Assembly: GCA_963693365.1 (NCBI GenBank)
Contig: CAVNZM010000004.1
Coordinates: 1,736,001-1,800,000, forward strand
From: Amoebidium appalachense
Taxonomy: Eukaryota > Ichthyosporea
DNA length: 64,000 nucleotides
Direction: 5' to 3'
The position numbers and the translations under genes are program-made. The notes below the pieces were generated by a model. The model saw nothing but the letters and a program-made list of their open reading frames with translations. It was not told the DNA's origin and made no database searches. Of this stretch, positions 1 through 10,475 are shown one piece after another (positions within the stretch are counted from its first letter, which is position 1; each line of letters opens with the position of its first letter).

Positions 1-290
1 TATGGCCTGCGAGAGAGGGGCACACACACGCACACACACGTGCCCGCGCACTCATTCACTCACGAATCACCACTACCTGGTACCTGACTACCACCACTTC
101 GGCTGTCTCCATATCTTGGGCCAGCACGCTAAGACGCTACTTCATTTGTGCTAGTGTCACCGTATTCATTATGTGTTCTGTAGTGCGAGAATGTATCTTT
201 TTTGCCAACCATCACCACCGCCACACCTAAATTTTACTTTAACAACTTTGCTGCCCCCGTGACCAGCTATGTTTTTACGTGCTCTATAAT

Positions 291-321
<31 letters not shown>

Positions 322-513
322 AGCCCCACCCACCCACCACCCAGCACCAGCACCAGCACCAGCACCACCATTTCTTGCAGAAACGCACCCAATGTGGAGA
401 TTGAAATGGCACGCCTGCACTTACTCAGGCATACCAACGCTTTTGCCTACACACACAAGCCTCTATGAATGGTCTCGATCGGGTGTATGCAAACTTAGTA
501 GTATACCCACACA

Positions 514-578
<65 letters not shown>
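1..578. other. Intronic sequence upstream of the first visible leuA exon
   Basis: Holds a poly-C tract (about 294-320), a short CAGCAC repeat (about 342-368) and a (CA)n tract (about 515-577) that ends in the CAG acceptor. The preceding exon of 2-isopropylmalate synthase should end in a sequence matching the segment just before DEYGEL of the family. None is visible here, so it lies before base 1. Confidence 0.6.
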
Positions 579-579
<1 letters not shown>

Positions 580-917
580 ACGAGTATGGTGAGCTGATCA
601 AGCACCTTGTGACCAAGACCCCGGGAGCCGACCGGGCCATTTTCTCCACCCACTGCCACAATGACCTGGGCCTGGCCACGGCAAACACCCTGGCTGGTGT
701 CAGGTATGCACATATTTATGTTGAGATAGAAGTCGTGTGCTTGGATAGTTTTATGAATTTGGTGTTTATTTTGGCTATGTTTGCCAGGTATTTCGGTGTA
801 CATTTTTAGTAGATTGATCTTTGCCAATAGCCGTGTGCACAGGGGACACCTGCGGGTGATAAGGCTTTACCTGATTGGTCAATATGATGAAAACTAACTC
901 GAGGCCTGCATCTTCTT

Positions 918-988
<71 letters not shown>

Positions 989-1472
989 AACGGAGCGCGC
1001 CAGGTCGAAGTTACGATCAACGGGATTGGAGAGCGTGCCGGCAACACATCTCTGGAGGAGGTAGTGATGGCGATTGACACGCACCCATCCCTGTTCCCTG
1101 TGTACACGGCCATTGATACGGTGCAGATCATGCGCACGTCTCAGCTGGTCCAGAGCTACTCTGGAATGCGTGTGCAGGTAAGGCATGTGTATGCATGCTT
1201 GACTGGTGCATGCATACACACAGGAATATGCATTTACACACGCGCAGGCATCACACACACAAAAGCACTGCACACAAGCATACATGGACTTGTGGGTACA
1301 CACAACACAACACACACACACACACAATCGCGCTTGCGCGAACACACACATGCAACACACACACACGGGAGAGAGGGTGTGTGTGTGTGTGTGTTTTATT
1401 TTTTTTGTTTGGGGGGGGGAGGGGAGGGGGGGGGGGGGGTAGCAGAGGGGCTAAGGTGCCACGGCCCCTCCC

Positions 1473-1503
<31 letters not shown>

Positions 1504-2379
1504 AAAAAAAAAACCAACGCTCTCTCCCTCTGAACCGGGGGAGGGGAGGAGAGGCGAGGCGGTGCTACCGTTGCGTGACTGGTGTTGTCTTTAATTGATG
1601 TCTGCTGGTGTTTCTCGAAGGCAACACCGTGTGAGTTCTTGTGTCTGTGTAATACATGCACTTGTCTTCAGGGTACACCACGTGCTTTTCGATGTAGACA
1701 TCTGCATTTCTCTTGTACGGATGATTTGTGGCATGGATGTGCACTGCTTACTTACCCCCCCACCCCCCTCCCCTCCCCTTCCCCCCCCCCCCCCTTCCCC
1801 TGCTCGGTGCATCTCCTCCCATCCTCTCTCCTCATTACTTTTAGAGCACACACACACATACACACCGTGACACACACACACTGCAGGCACTGGCAGTGGT
1901 GGGGGCGGGGGTGAGGGAGGGGGGGGGGGGGGGGTATTTGGCAGCTTCTTCTTTCTTTTGTGGTGGAGAGGGGGGGGGAGGGAGAGGAGGGGGGGGGGGG
2001 GGGGGAGTAGTTGGCACAAACGCCCCTGCAGTATATTCACCACAGCATCACCACATTGAATCTTGAGCCCCCCCCTCCCCCCCCCCCCCCCCCCCCCATG
2101 CCCCAACACCACCATTCATCGTTGGGTTTCAACTCTCCACCTTAATTACCCATTCACCACACCAACTGCTGCCCCCCCCCCCCCCCCCTCCCCCGCTCTC
2201 CCCCCACCCCCCTTCTCCGCCACTCTATCTCCCCCCTCCCCACAAAAAAAAGAAGAACAACGCCAACCCCACCCACCCGTCCCATACACACATGTCTCGC
2301 ATGTGCGGAATCCATAGTATGTGTCCGCTGTGAATGTGTAGCTTCGTTCTTTGAAACGTCGTGTTCTAATCCTGCCCCC

Positions 2380-2411
<32 letters not shown>

Positions 2412-2448
2412 TTTTGTCCCTCCACCCTAACACACACACACAGACACA

Positions 2449-2479
<31 letters not shown>

Positions 2480-2537
2480 CTCCCCCCCCCCTCCCTCCCC
2501 TTCCTTCCCCCCTCCTCCCCTTCTCTCCCCCCCTTCC

Positions 2538-2581
<44 letters not shown>

Positions 2582-3375
2582 CGCCCGTCCCCCTGCGTGC
2601 TTTCCACCCCTGCAGCCCAACAAAGCCATTGTAGGTTCCAATGCTTTTGCACACGAGTCAGGCATCCACCAAGACGGTATGCTTAAACATGCAGAGACAT
2701 ACGAGATTATCCGCCCTGAGAGGGTGGGTGTGCGCACATCTCTGGTTATGGGCAAGCTGTCCGGTAGGGCTGCATTCAAGGTGAGGATGGCTGAGCTGGG
2801 CTATGACAATCTGAACGATGAGGAGATTATGAAAGCATTCACGAGGTTCAAGAGGGTCGCTGATACCGGCAAGGTAACGGTTTTTCTCCTTTTTTTTCCT
2901 GGCCTTCTTTTGATATGTTTTTTTGTTTGTTGTTTTTTGCCCTTCTTCCCTTACATAACAGCCAACCAACCAACCAACCAACCAACCCCCCCCCCCCCCC
3001 CCCCCCCCCCTCCTCCCCCCACCATCGCCGCCGCCGCCGCCGCTGCCATCACCACGACCATACCTCCTCGGAGCCCAAGCCTCCCCTTGGGCAACAGCCC
3101 CAATCCCCCTTCCCCCTGCCCCACCTCCTTTGCCTCAACGCCCCTGCCGATGCCTAACATAACTGCCGTTCAGGCCCAACACTGCTCGTTTTTTAATGTT
3201 AAAAACTTATCTAGATCTCAGCCCTGCATCCATACTGTTAGGTGTTCTTGGCAGTGTGTTTCATGCCGGTAGTTGCATTCCGCCTTTCTCCACTCTTGCC
3301 TGCAAAGCCACCTCCCCTGCCAGCCAACATTCTAATATGCATGTGCATACACACAAGCGCGCCCATGTGCACGTG

Positions 3376-3427
<52 letters not shown>

Positions 3428-4478
3428 CATCACGGACCAGGACCTACATGCCATTGTCAAGGACGAGCTTGACCGGCCCACCACCGTTTTCACCCTCAGG
3501 GGTGTCCAAGTCACCACCGGTGACCACATCCAGGTGGGGTTCTTATAGTTTGTGGTTTTTTGGACGAAGTGATTATTTATTCGAAGCAACCCCTATAATG
3601 TAAATAAGATTTTTCCAAATTAACATGTCCCTCAATAAAGGAGCCTGTAACCGGGCTGCCAGTGTTAATGCGCTTTACGCTTATGCCCAGTGGATTCTTG
3701 AGTAGCAACCTCTCTGTCTTTCCCATTCACCTTGCTCCTCTTATAGTTATCTTTTTGATGTATTCTAATTTATTTTCCATTTTATTTACCTTTGTCTCCC
3801 CCAGGCCACAGCCACCGCCACTGTAGTTGGGCCAGACTCCAATGAGATCATTCAGGCGGCTGTGGGCACCGGCCCAGTCAATGCCGTCTTCAAGGCCATC
3901 GTCGAAGCTGTCAAAGTAGGGAGACCCCCCCCCCCCCGCCCGTATATACGCGGGCTAAGGGGTCGAAACTCAATCGCAATTGATGACTTGGGCCCTCCCT
4001 GAGGATGGGCTCTGCTTATAACGCATACTGTGTGCATGGCTGATGTTGCATACTTGAATGTTTGCCTTTGCATGTGTCCTTCGTGTATGCGTACTTCGTA
4101 CCGTGTTCCGCATTCAAACCCCCCCCCCCCCCCCCCCTTCTCTCGAACACATACACACACGGGCGCGCACAGACACACACACATGCACAGAAACACGCAC
4201 GCACGCACTAAAACACAAACCAAAAGCCACCACGATGCACATGCACGCGCTTGCATGCATCCTGCTACTAGTCCCTTCCATCGACAATATGCAGAAGCAA
4301 GAGAAATGATGTTTCACCTGATGCGCTTGTTGCCATCTTGTGCAGTGCTTCACTGATGCGCTTCAGAACTGGGCCATCACCTTTCCTTGGCCTATTGGTG
4401 TCGATCGTCTTTGGAACATGGGAAGGTGTGGTGTATATTTTGCATTTCGGGAGTAGATGGATGTGAGTGTGTGGTACT

Positions 4479-4529
<51 letters not shown>

Positions 4530-5483
4530 GGAGGCTGTTTTCTAGTAGTTATCATTTCTGACATCACAGTCCCACCATCTATTCTCCGGCTGTGTACATG
4601 CCCATGCTTTTAAGGCACCGAATCTCGTGATTCATTCCCAGCCTCGGTCGGAGGCTGGGTTTTTGGAGATAAAGAGGGGTATGGGGGGAGGAAGGACTGA
4701 GCGGTTTGTCGGCAATACCGAGGCTGGGTTTTTGGAGATAGAGAGGGGTATGGGGGGAGGAAGGACTGAGCGGTTTGTCGGTAATCAGCTAGCAAAATAG
4801 ATGCTGGGGAACTCCAATCAGGTGCGCCCATCTGCCCGGATCTACGAGAGCGGGCTCCCTTTTGGACCTCTTGGCCAATCAGAAGCTATGGGAAAAAAGC
4901 AAAGCCTTACCGGGCTTAAGTTCCTGGTGATAGGTAATCGTAAGCGTCATTATGTGATTGGCGCATTGAGCGTTAAATCACTGGTCGAAAATCGTATATT
5001 ACTGATTGGCCATCGGGATTTTAGTTACATTAAATCATAGAAAGACTTGGCGCATGGATCTATATAACATGTGATCTTCTGCCAATCACCTATTCCACCG
5101 AGATCTGTAACACTGTATTTCGCTTTGTGACGCCATTACACGAGATCGCGATCGATCGAAGATACCAGATGTTTCGCGAGCCGCGCCGTTGCGCTCGGCC
5201 CGGCAACGAGCCCGGCCGATCGAGGCTGGGCCCACAGCGATATGGCGTAGCCATTGAGCTCATTTATTAAATATCAGTACCGAACCTCACCGTGTGGTGT
5301 TGAATATCAGGTGCCCGTGGAGCTGCAGGAGTACCACGTCAAGTCCATCACGGCCGGCACAGATGCCCTTGGCGAGGTCACCGTCACCGTCAGGAAGCAG
5401 GGCAAGAGGGCCGATGACGTACGTGTTCTTCCCCCCCCCCCCCCCCCCCCCCCCCCCCGCGCCCCGCCCTGCCCCAGAACAGC

Positions 5484-5523
<40 letters not shown>

Positions 5524-5691
5524 GTCCTTGATGCTCCCGCTCCATATACACATGAGTAGGCCCGCACACTTCTGTCTAACAACCACCTCCCCGACATACA
5601 TGTAATACCTCCGAACCTGTTTTTCGTGAACTCTATCATAATGGCACGATTCACCGTGCGCCATCCGATTTATAAGACGAAAAATTATCCC

Positions 5692-5728
<37 letters not shown>

Positions 5729-5765
5729 ATTTTTCACACACACACACACACACACACGCTCGCTC

Positions 5766-5809
<44 letters not shown>

Positions 5810-6116
5810 GTGTGGTTTGGACTTTGCATTGTGTTGTCCGTTGTGAATGTGTACTTCGTGCTCTTATGGCGCATTCAAACCCCCCCCCCCCCCCCCCCCC
5901 CCCCCCGGCCGCCGCCGCCTTCCTCCTCCTTCCCCTCAGTCCGTTTCCCATGATATTTTGTGTTATGCCCTGAGGGCATATACATATGCCCGATAAACTT
6001 GTTGCTTGGGGTTGGAAACCAAAGCAACCTTTCTTTGCCACATGCCCTGCTGTAATGCTTCTATTCTGTTTTTAGTCTTTTGAGCACTCGCCAGGAGCCC
6101 TCAAACACGCACGACA

Positions 6117-6162
<46 letters not shown>

Positions 6163-6205
6163 ACAGCGTGTGCGCACGCGCACACACACACACACATGGC
6201 ACGCC

Positions 6206-6236
<31 letters not shown>

Positions 6237-6818
6237 GGCACGCCCGCACACACACACATTTACTCGCACACACGCACACACACACACACACTAGGCACGC
6301 CCGCACACACACACACACACACACACAAGGCACGCCCGCACACACACACACATTTACTCGCACACACGCACACACACACACACACTAGGCACGCCCGCAC
6401 ACACACACACACACACACACAAGGCACGCCTGCACACACACACACATTTACTCGCACACACGCACACATACACACAAGGCACGCCCGCACACACACACAC
6501 ATTTACTCGCACACACGCACACACACACGCACACACAAGGCACGCCCGCACACACACACACATTTACTCGCAACGCGCACACACACACACAAGGCACGCC
6601 CGCACACACACACACATTTACTCGCACACACGCACACACACACACATTCATATTCACACGTGCACTTGCAGGAGACCTTTACTGGTGTTGGAGCACACAG
6701 CGATATCCTCGTGGCCAGTGCACATGCATACCTCAACGCCATCAACAAGCTGGTGCTGCGCAATGCCGAGACAAAGACTGAAATTCCTGAGGCTCAGGCT
6801 GAGGCTGGCGCTGTGTAA
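579..6818 (+). CDS. leuA/LEU4-type: 2-isopropylmalate synthase, 3' part (7 exons; 5' exons lie upstream of the window)
   Basis: Condenses acetyl-CoA with 2-oxoisovalerate, the first committed step of leucine synthesis. Exons read from GT-AG boundaries with consistent phase: 579-703, 988-1177, 2616-2873, 3426-3533, 3805-3915, 5311-5418 and 6672-6818 (TAA). The first exons carry the metal-binding [11 protein letters not shown] and the [16 protein letters not shown] signature of the TIM-barrel catalytic domain. Exon 3 has the [11 protein letters not shown] segment. The last exons match the C-terminal regulatory (LeuA dimer) domain, with [22 protein letters not shown] and [18 protein letters not shown]. 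The 5' part of the barrel, including the substrate-binding start, is outside the window; I found no convincing exon in 1-578. Three acceptors are the CAG closing a CA microsatellite. Family assignment is secure; the paralogue (isopropylmalate versus homocitrate or citramalate synthase) rests on the complete leucine-type regulatory domain. Confidence 0.93.
3941..4120 (+). repeat. Intronic sense repeat, long copy (leuA intron)
   Basis: Runs from CGTATATACGCGGG through GGGGTCGAAACTC, GAGGATGGGCTCTGCTTA and GCGTACTTCGTAC to CATTCAAAC followed by poly-C. Its full length matches the minus-strand copy at 21933-22135, so 5' sequence absent from shorter copies is a real part of the family. Confidence 0.85.
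4651..4786 (+). repeat. 69-bp tandem duplication in a leuA intron
   Basis: Two near-identical copies start with GAGGCTGGGTTTTTGGAGAT at 4651 and 4720 and run to about 4786. They differ at only a few positions. They sit in the long intron between the exons ending at 3915 and starting at 5311. Confidence 0.85.
4806..5095. promoter_or_regulatory. CCAAT-box cluster inside a leuA intron
   Basis: Five CCAAT or ATTGG cores occur in about 290 bp (near 4813, 4872, 4957, 5002 and 5083) in a stretch unusually free of microsatellites. Similar clusters lie upstream of the carrier and GH31 start codons in this window, so an internal promoter or alternative start is possible. No TATA box or transcript evidence is available; the role is inference. 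Confidence 0.3.
5808..5880 (+). repeat. Intronic sense repeat, 5'-truncated copy (leuA intron)
   Basis: ATGTGTGGTTTGGACTTTGC through GTGTACTTCGTGC to GCATTCAAAC and a poly-C of about 26. Confidence 0.75.
6121..6655 (+). repeat. CA-rich minisatellite in the last leuA intron
   Basis: The motif GGCACGCCCGCAC recurs about nine times (near 6198, 6236, 6295, 6330, 6389, 6426, 6479, 6540 and 6593; one copy varies). Copies are separated by (CA)n, often with ATTTACTCGCACACACGC. Spacing alternates between short (about 35) and long (about 58) intervals, a higher-order repeat. It ends just before the acceptor at 6670-6671. Confidence 0.85.
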
Positions 6819-7876
6819 TTTGGGATATTCGGTTAGATAGTTTGAACATCATCAAGCGTACTGAAGCTTTGTTATTTGTTTTTCGTTTTCTTTGCTGCTT
6901 AGCTATGATAGCTGTGTGCATGTTGTGAGAACGGGGTTTGTGTAGAATAATCATTTCAAATTGATTAATCCAAAGATTTATGTTCAACTTGAAGTATTGG
7001 ACAAATGGTGCTGTAAAGAAAACGTAGCCGTGTTCAACTTTGTGAAAGGCATAGATATTTTGCCCAGGAACAATTTTGATATATAATAGGGCACTTGAAA
7101 TTTGTTTGTGCGATGTATCACAATGATTTGTTGATAGAATATCTCCCGATAGACAACTGCTATGGAAACACCAGGCTTATAAGCTTATATAACATACATT
7201 TTTCCCTCAATAGGAGAATGCCGCGCTTAATTTTGGGCCCAGCACTAGCTGTGTGATTGTTTTTCGATTGAGTATATTCTGTGTACGTTCAGCTGCAGGG
7301 CCACTGGCATGGTGTCACATTACACCTGTGTGGGGAGTGGTGCTGCTGTGAAAATTGGTGTGTTTGTTTTTTGTGGCGGCGGCGGCGGTTTTGGTGTGTT
7401 TACACATGTGTACGTGTGTGTGTGTGTGTGTGTGTGCATATGTGTCCGTAGCAATAAATAGTGCGTAATATCCCCATGTGTGTGCTTTTTTTTTGGGGGG
7501 GGGGGGGGGGATGGGATCGTCCGTCGCGAAGACAAATTGCGCTCCGATCGGAATGCGATCCGTGTACAGGCGATTGCATTTTCGGTGAGCCAACGGAAAG
7601 TGCGGGAGTAGGCTACGCCAGGTTAGCGGCAACCTAGAGCATGAACAGAGCGCAAGCACGGGCCGTGGCGCAAGCCGCTACATGTAGATATGTTGTAAGC
7701 CTACCACCTACTGAGGCGGTGTCTCCTTTCTTCTTCTTCTTCTTTTTTTTTTTTCTCTTTACAGGGACCGCCTGAAGTAGATGTATAACGTCGCACGTGC
7801 GGCAACACGTCAGTACGTGTTAGGTTGTAAGCCGCCCAGACTGACGTCGCTATAGCAAGAAAGCTTTACCCCTTTC
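6819..7876. other. Intergenic: leuA 3' flank and upstream region of the next gene
   Basis: Contains an AATAAA at 7453, a TG tract (7417-7435), a T8G15-type run (about 7487-7510), and a strong pyrimidine tract ending in CTCTTTACAG at 7755-7764. That last site looks like a genuine 3' splice site for a 5' UTR intron of the gene starting at 7877. No coding sequence is recognised. Confidence 0.5.
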
Positions 7877-8864
7877 ATGTTAGCAGCTATAATGGGTAAC
7901 AAAAGGGTCAAGCGTCATAAGCCGGAAAGCAGGTTGGCTGCCAGGAGACGCTTTCTAAAGAACCTCGCGAGTAGGGGCGGTCAAAAGACCCTTCCAAAGC
8001 CAGACGCCTGCGATGTTACACAGACACTAGCGGCCGTAGCATATTCGCCACCACCACCATGGCCACCACCACCACCACCACTCCATGCACACGGGTTTAC
8101 TGTTGCTGATTTTTCACGTGCAGTTAACGCTACACAAGTAATACACCCTGGCACTACCGATTGTTTTACCGCATATACTGTTACACATACACCGCGACCT
8201 CAAGTATAGCCAAACCTTACAGATGCTGGTACTGTCACTGATTTTTCACGTGCAGTTCATACCACACAAACTACAAGGCCTGCCACACAAGTTACTAAGC
8301 CTGCTACACAAGTAACAAAGCCTGCCACACAAGTTACAAAGCCTGCCACACAAGTTACTAAGCCTGCTACACAAGTAACAAAGCCTGCCACACAAGTTAC
8401 GAAGCCTGCCACACAAGTTACTAAGTCTGCTACACAAGTAACAAAGCCTGCCACACAAGTTACAAAGCCTGCCACACAAGTTACTAAGCCTGCTACACAA
8501 GTAACAAAGCATGCCACACAAGTTACAATGCCTGCCACTGTCGATAGTTTTAGAGCACATACACCACCACCTCAGTCACAACCAAACCTTACACTTGTAT
8601 TTTCAATCACTGATTTTTCACAAGCCGTTAACGCCACACAAGCCGCACAGCCTGTCGCCATTGATAGTTTTGGAGCGACCATACCGCCTCCTGTTGCGAC
8701 AGCTGACCAGCAGCCCGAATATCACCCACAGTGCAGTTTCCATACTACAGGTAAAGCATGACGATGGTGTGTGTACGTGTGTGTGGCAGGCAGGGGGAGC
8801 GGATGGGTGGTGGTGGGGGTTAGGGGGAGGTAGATTTCCTTGCGCAAGTGTGTACACGTGTCTG

Positions 8865-8900
<36 letters not shown>

Positions 8901-9538
8901 TTATGTGCGTGCCGTGTGTGCGTGTTGTGTCTACATGTGTATGCACGTGTCACGGTGCGTGCGTGTATGTGTGTCTGCGAGCGGGGTGGCCTGCAAGCAT
9001 GGAATTCACTACAAAAGTGAGAACTAGCCAGCCAATATTCTACAGGAGGCCAAAGCGTGCCAAGCTATCTGCCGACTCCATCAAAAAAGTCGCCCAGCTG
9101 TCAGCTGGAGGGGTTGAAGCTGACGACGCCAATGCAGCTAAGCGGTTTCACCGCTCTGACAACGATCCATACATGGTGAAAGCACGTGATATTCTCCATG
9201 ACAACGGGGACACAATCACAACATGCCCCATCTCCGTCCAGAAAGTAGCCAATAGACTTGCATTACCTACCAAGTCTCTCATGAACCGTGGCAAGCTCTG
9301 CCCGGGGCATGTGAAGGAAATGTATAGGCGCAACGAAGAACTCCTAAACTGTGCTGAGTACATCTCTGGATCGCGTGTGTTTGCTGATGATGATGAACGG
9401 AGTCTCGGCACGGCAGTGCAAATAGCCCACGTACTGTCGACCTTGGCCTCCCCTGCAGTTATATTGCAGTTGCTGCCGCAAGTAAGAAACTATCTGCGTG
9501 ACGAGAGTTGTACGGCAGAACCGCAGGGTCTTCCTTGA
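7877..9538 (+). pseudogene. Unrecognised repeat-containing protein, interrupted by an in-frame TAG
   Basis: Product not recognised. Proposed exon 1 is 7877-8750 (alternative ATG at 7892) with donor GTAAAG; exon 2 is 8982-9538 (TGA), joined in phase 1. The N-terminus is strongly basic (KRVKRHKPESRLAARRRF), then Pro-rich. Three diverged copies of a TDFSxAVxxTQ motif follow (at about 8098, 8238 and 8606), with twelve heptads of the TKPATQV type between the second and third. A TAG at 8207-8209 breaks the frame after PRPQV. The equivalent place in a later repeat reads PPQSQPNL, so TAG replaces a Gln codon and the frame is plainly continuous on both sides. Exon 2 contains VQKVANRLALPTKSL and YISGSRVFADD. 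It is either a pseudogene, a readthrough gene, or two shorter genes (second ATG at 8999). TAG is a normal stop in the gene at 61039. Confidence 0.5.
8270..8530 (+). repeat. 21-bp coding minisatellite (TKPATQV heptads) with 63-bp higher-order period
   Basis: About twelve in-frame 21-bp units encode TKPATQV or close variants. Codon choices repeat in threes (ACT-GCT-GTA unit, then two ACA-GCC-GTT units), giving a 63-bp higher-order unit repeated about four times. This points to unequal exchange of a three-unit block. Confidence 0.9.
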
Positions 9539-9768
9539 TGATGTGTGGTTTATGTCACGGAATGGAGGGGCTAGCAATTTTGCTTCGTCCGGTTTCCTGA
9601 TCTATTTTAGTCGCTGCCTTTTTTCCCGCTTTCAAGTCGACAAGATCTCTCGTTTTGACAAACATACACCGTGACCACGCTGCACACACACACACACACA
9701 CGCACACACACACACGTGCACAAACACGCACATCCGTATTAACGTGCACACACGCACTTGTAGTAAAC

Positions 9769-10103
9769 TTATGATTACTGTGTGCCCTCTCTCCGTGCAG
9801 AAAGTAGCCAATAGACTTGCATTACCTACTAAGTCTCTCGTTAGCCGTGGCAACCTCAGCAGACGGGAAGTGACGGAACTGCATAGACGCAACGAAGAAC
9901 TCCTAAACTGTGCTGAATACATCTCTGGATCGCGAGTGTATGCTGATGATGCAGAACGGAACACCGGCACTGCAGTGCAAATAGCCAGCGCACTCATGTC
10001 CTTGGCCTCCCCTGCAGCCATATTGCAGTTGATGCCAACAGTAAGAAACTATCTGCGTGAGGAAAGGTGCCTGGCAGGTCCCCAGGATCTTCCAACATCA
10101 TGA
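9769..10103 (+). pseudogene. Tandem duplicate of the terminal exon of the 7877-9538 gene
   Basis: From about 9769 the DNA repeats 9209-9538 closely: VQKVANRLALPTKSL, RRNEELLNCAEYISGSRVYA and LASPAAILQL are shared with the first copy, and both end soon after a QxLP motif. The similarity continues into the 3' flank (CGCTTTCAAGTCG and a CA tract in both). So the unit copied was exon plus 3' flank, about 0.55 kb. The reading frame is intact and CCGTGCAG at 9793-9800 could serve as an acceptor, so an alternative last exon is possible. Otherwise it is a dead duplicate. Confidence 0.6.
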
Positions 10104-10298
10104 TTTGTGGTTTAAACTGAGAGCAGCCATGTTCAAATAGGTTGTACTGTAGGATAGAGCTGGGGCTATCAATTTTTCGCTGTCTGATTTTCTGATATTT
10201 CTTGTTTGCTGGTGTTTTCTTCCGCTTTCAAGTCGGTAGGAACTCCTATTTACAAACATATGTACACCACGCTGTAGACACGCGCGCACACACACACT

Positions 10299-10330
<32 letters not shown>

Positions 10331-10369
10331 TTTACAAGGCACATCCGTGCGTGCACACACACACACGTA

Positions 10370-10475
10370 TTCACACGCGCACGTACCGGAAACCAACAAG
10401 CTGGTGCTGTGCGACGCCGAGCCCAAGACTTGAACTCAAAGGCTCGGGGTGAGCTCGAGGCAGGCGCTGTCAAAT
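10370..10475 (+). pseudogene. Degenerate copy of the last leuA exon and intron end
   Basis: ACCAACAAGCTGGTGCTG followed by diverged GCCGAG..AAGACT, GGCTC and GAGGC..GGCGCTGT matches the 3' end of the leuA coding sequence at 6735-6818. Just upstream, the CA tract with ATTCACACGCGCAC resembles the end of the last leuA intron. Frameshifts remove the open frame and the TAA context is lost. Read as a remnant of a segmental duplication of the leuA 3' end. Confidence 0.65.

Noticed and set aside
4801-5040. 79-residue plus ORF within the leuA intron
   Set aside because: No recognised domain, no splice logic, and it overlaps the CCAAT cluster; probably chance.
6168-6640. Possible CRISPR-like array (regularly recurring GGCACGCCCGCAC)
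   Set aside because: The spacers are themselves CA repeats and the locus is an intron of a nuclear gene; it is a minisatellite.
8246-8560. Minus-strand ORFs reading as a Cys- and Leu-rich repeat protein (CNLCGRL type)
   Set aside because: They are the antisense of the 21-bp TKPATQV minisatellite; the plus frame is linked to flanking coding sequence and keeps synonymous variation.
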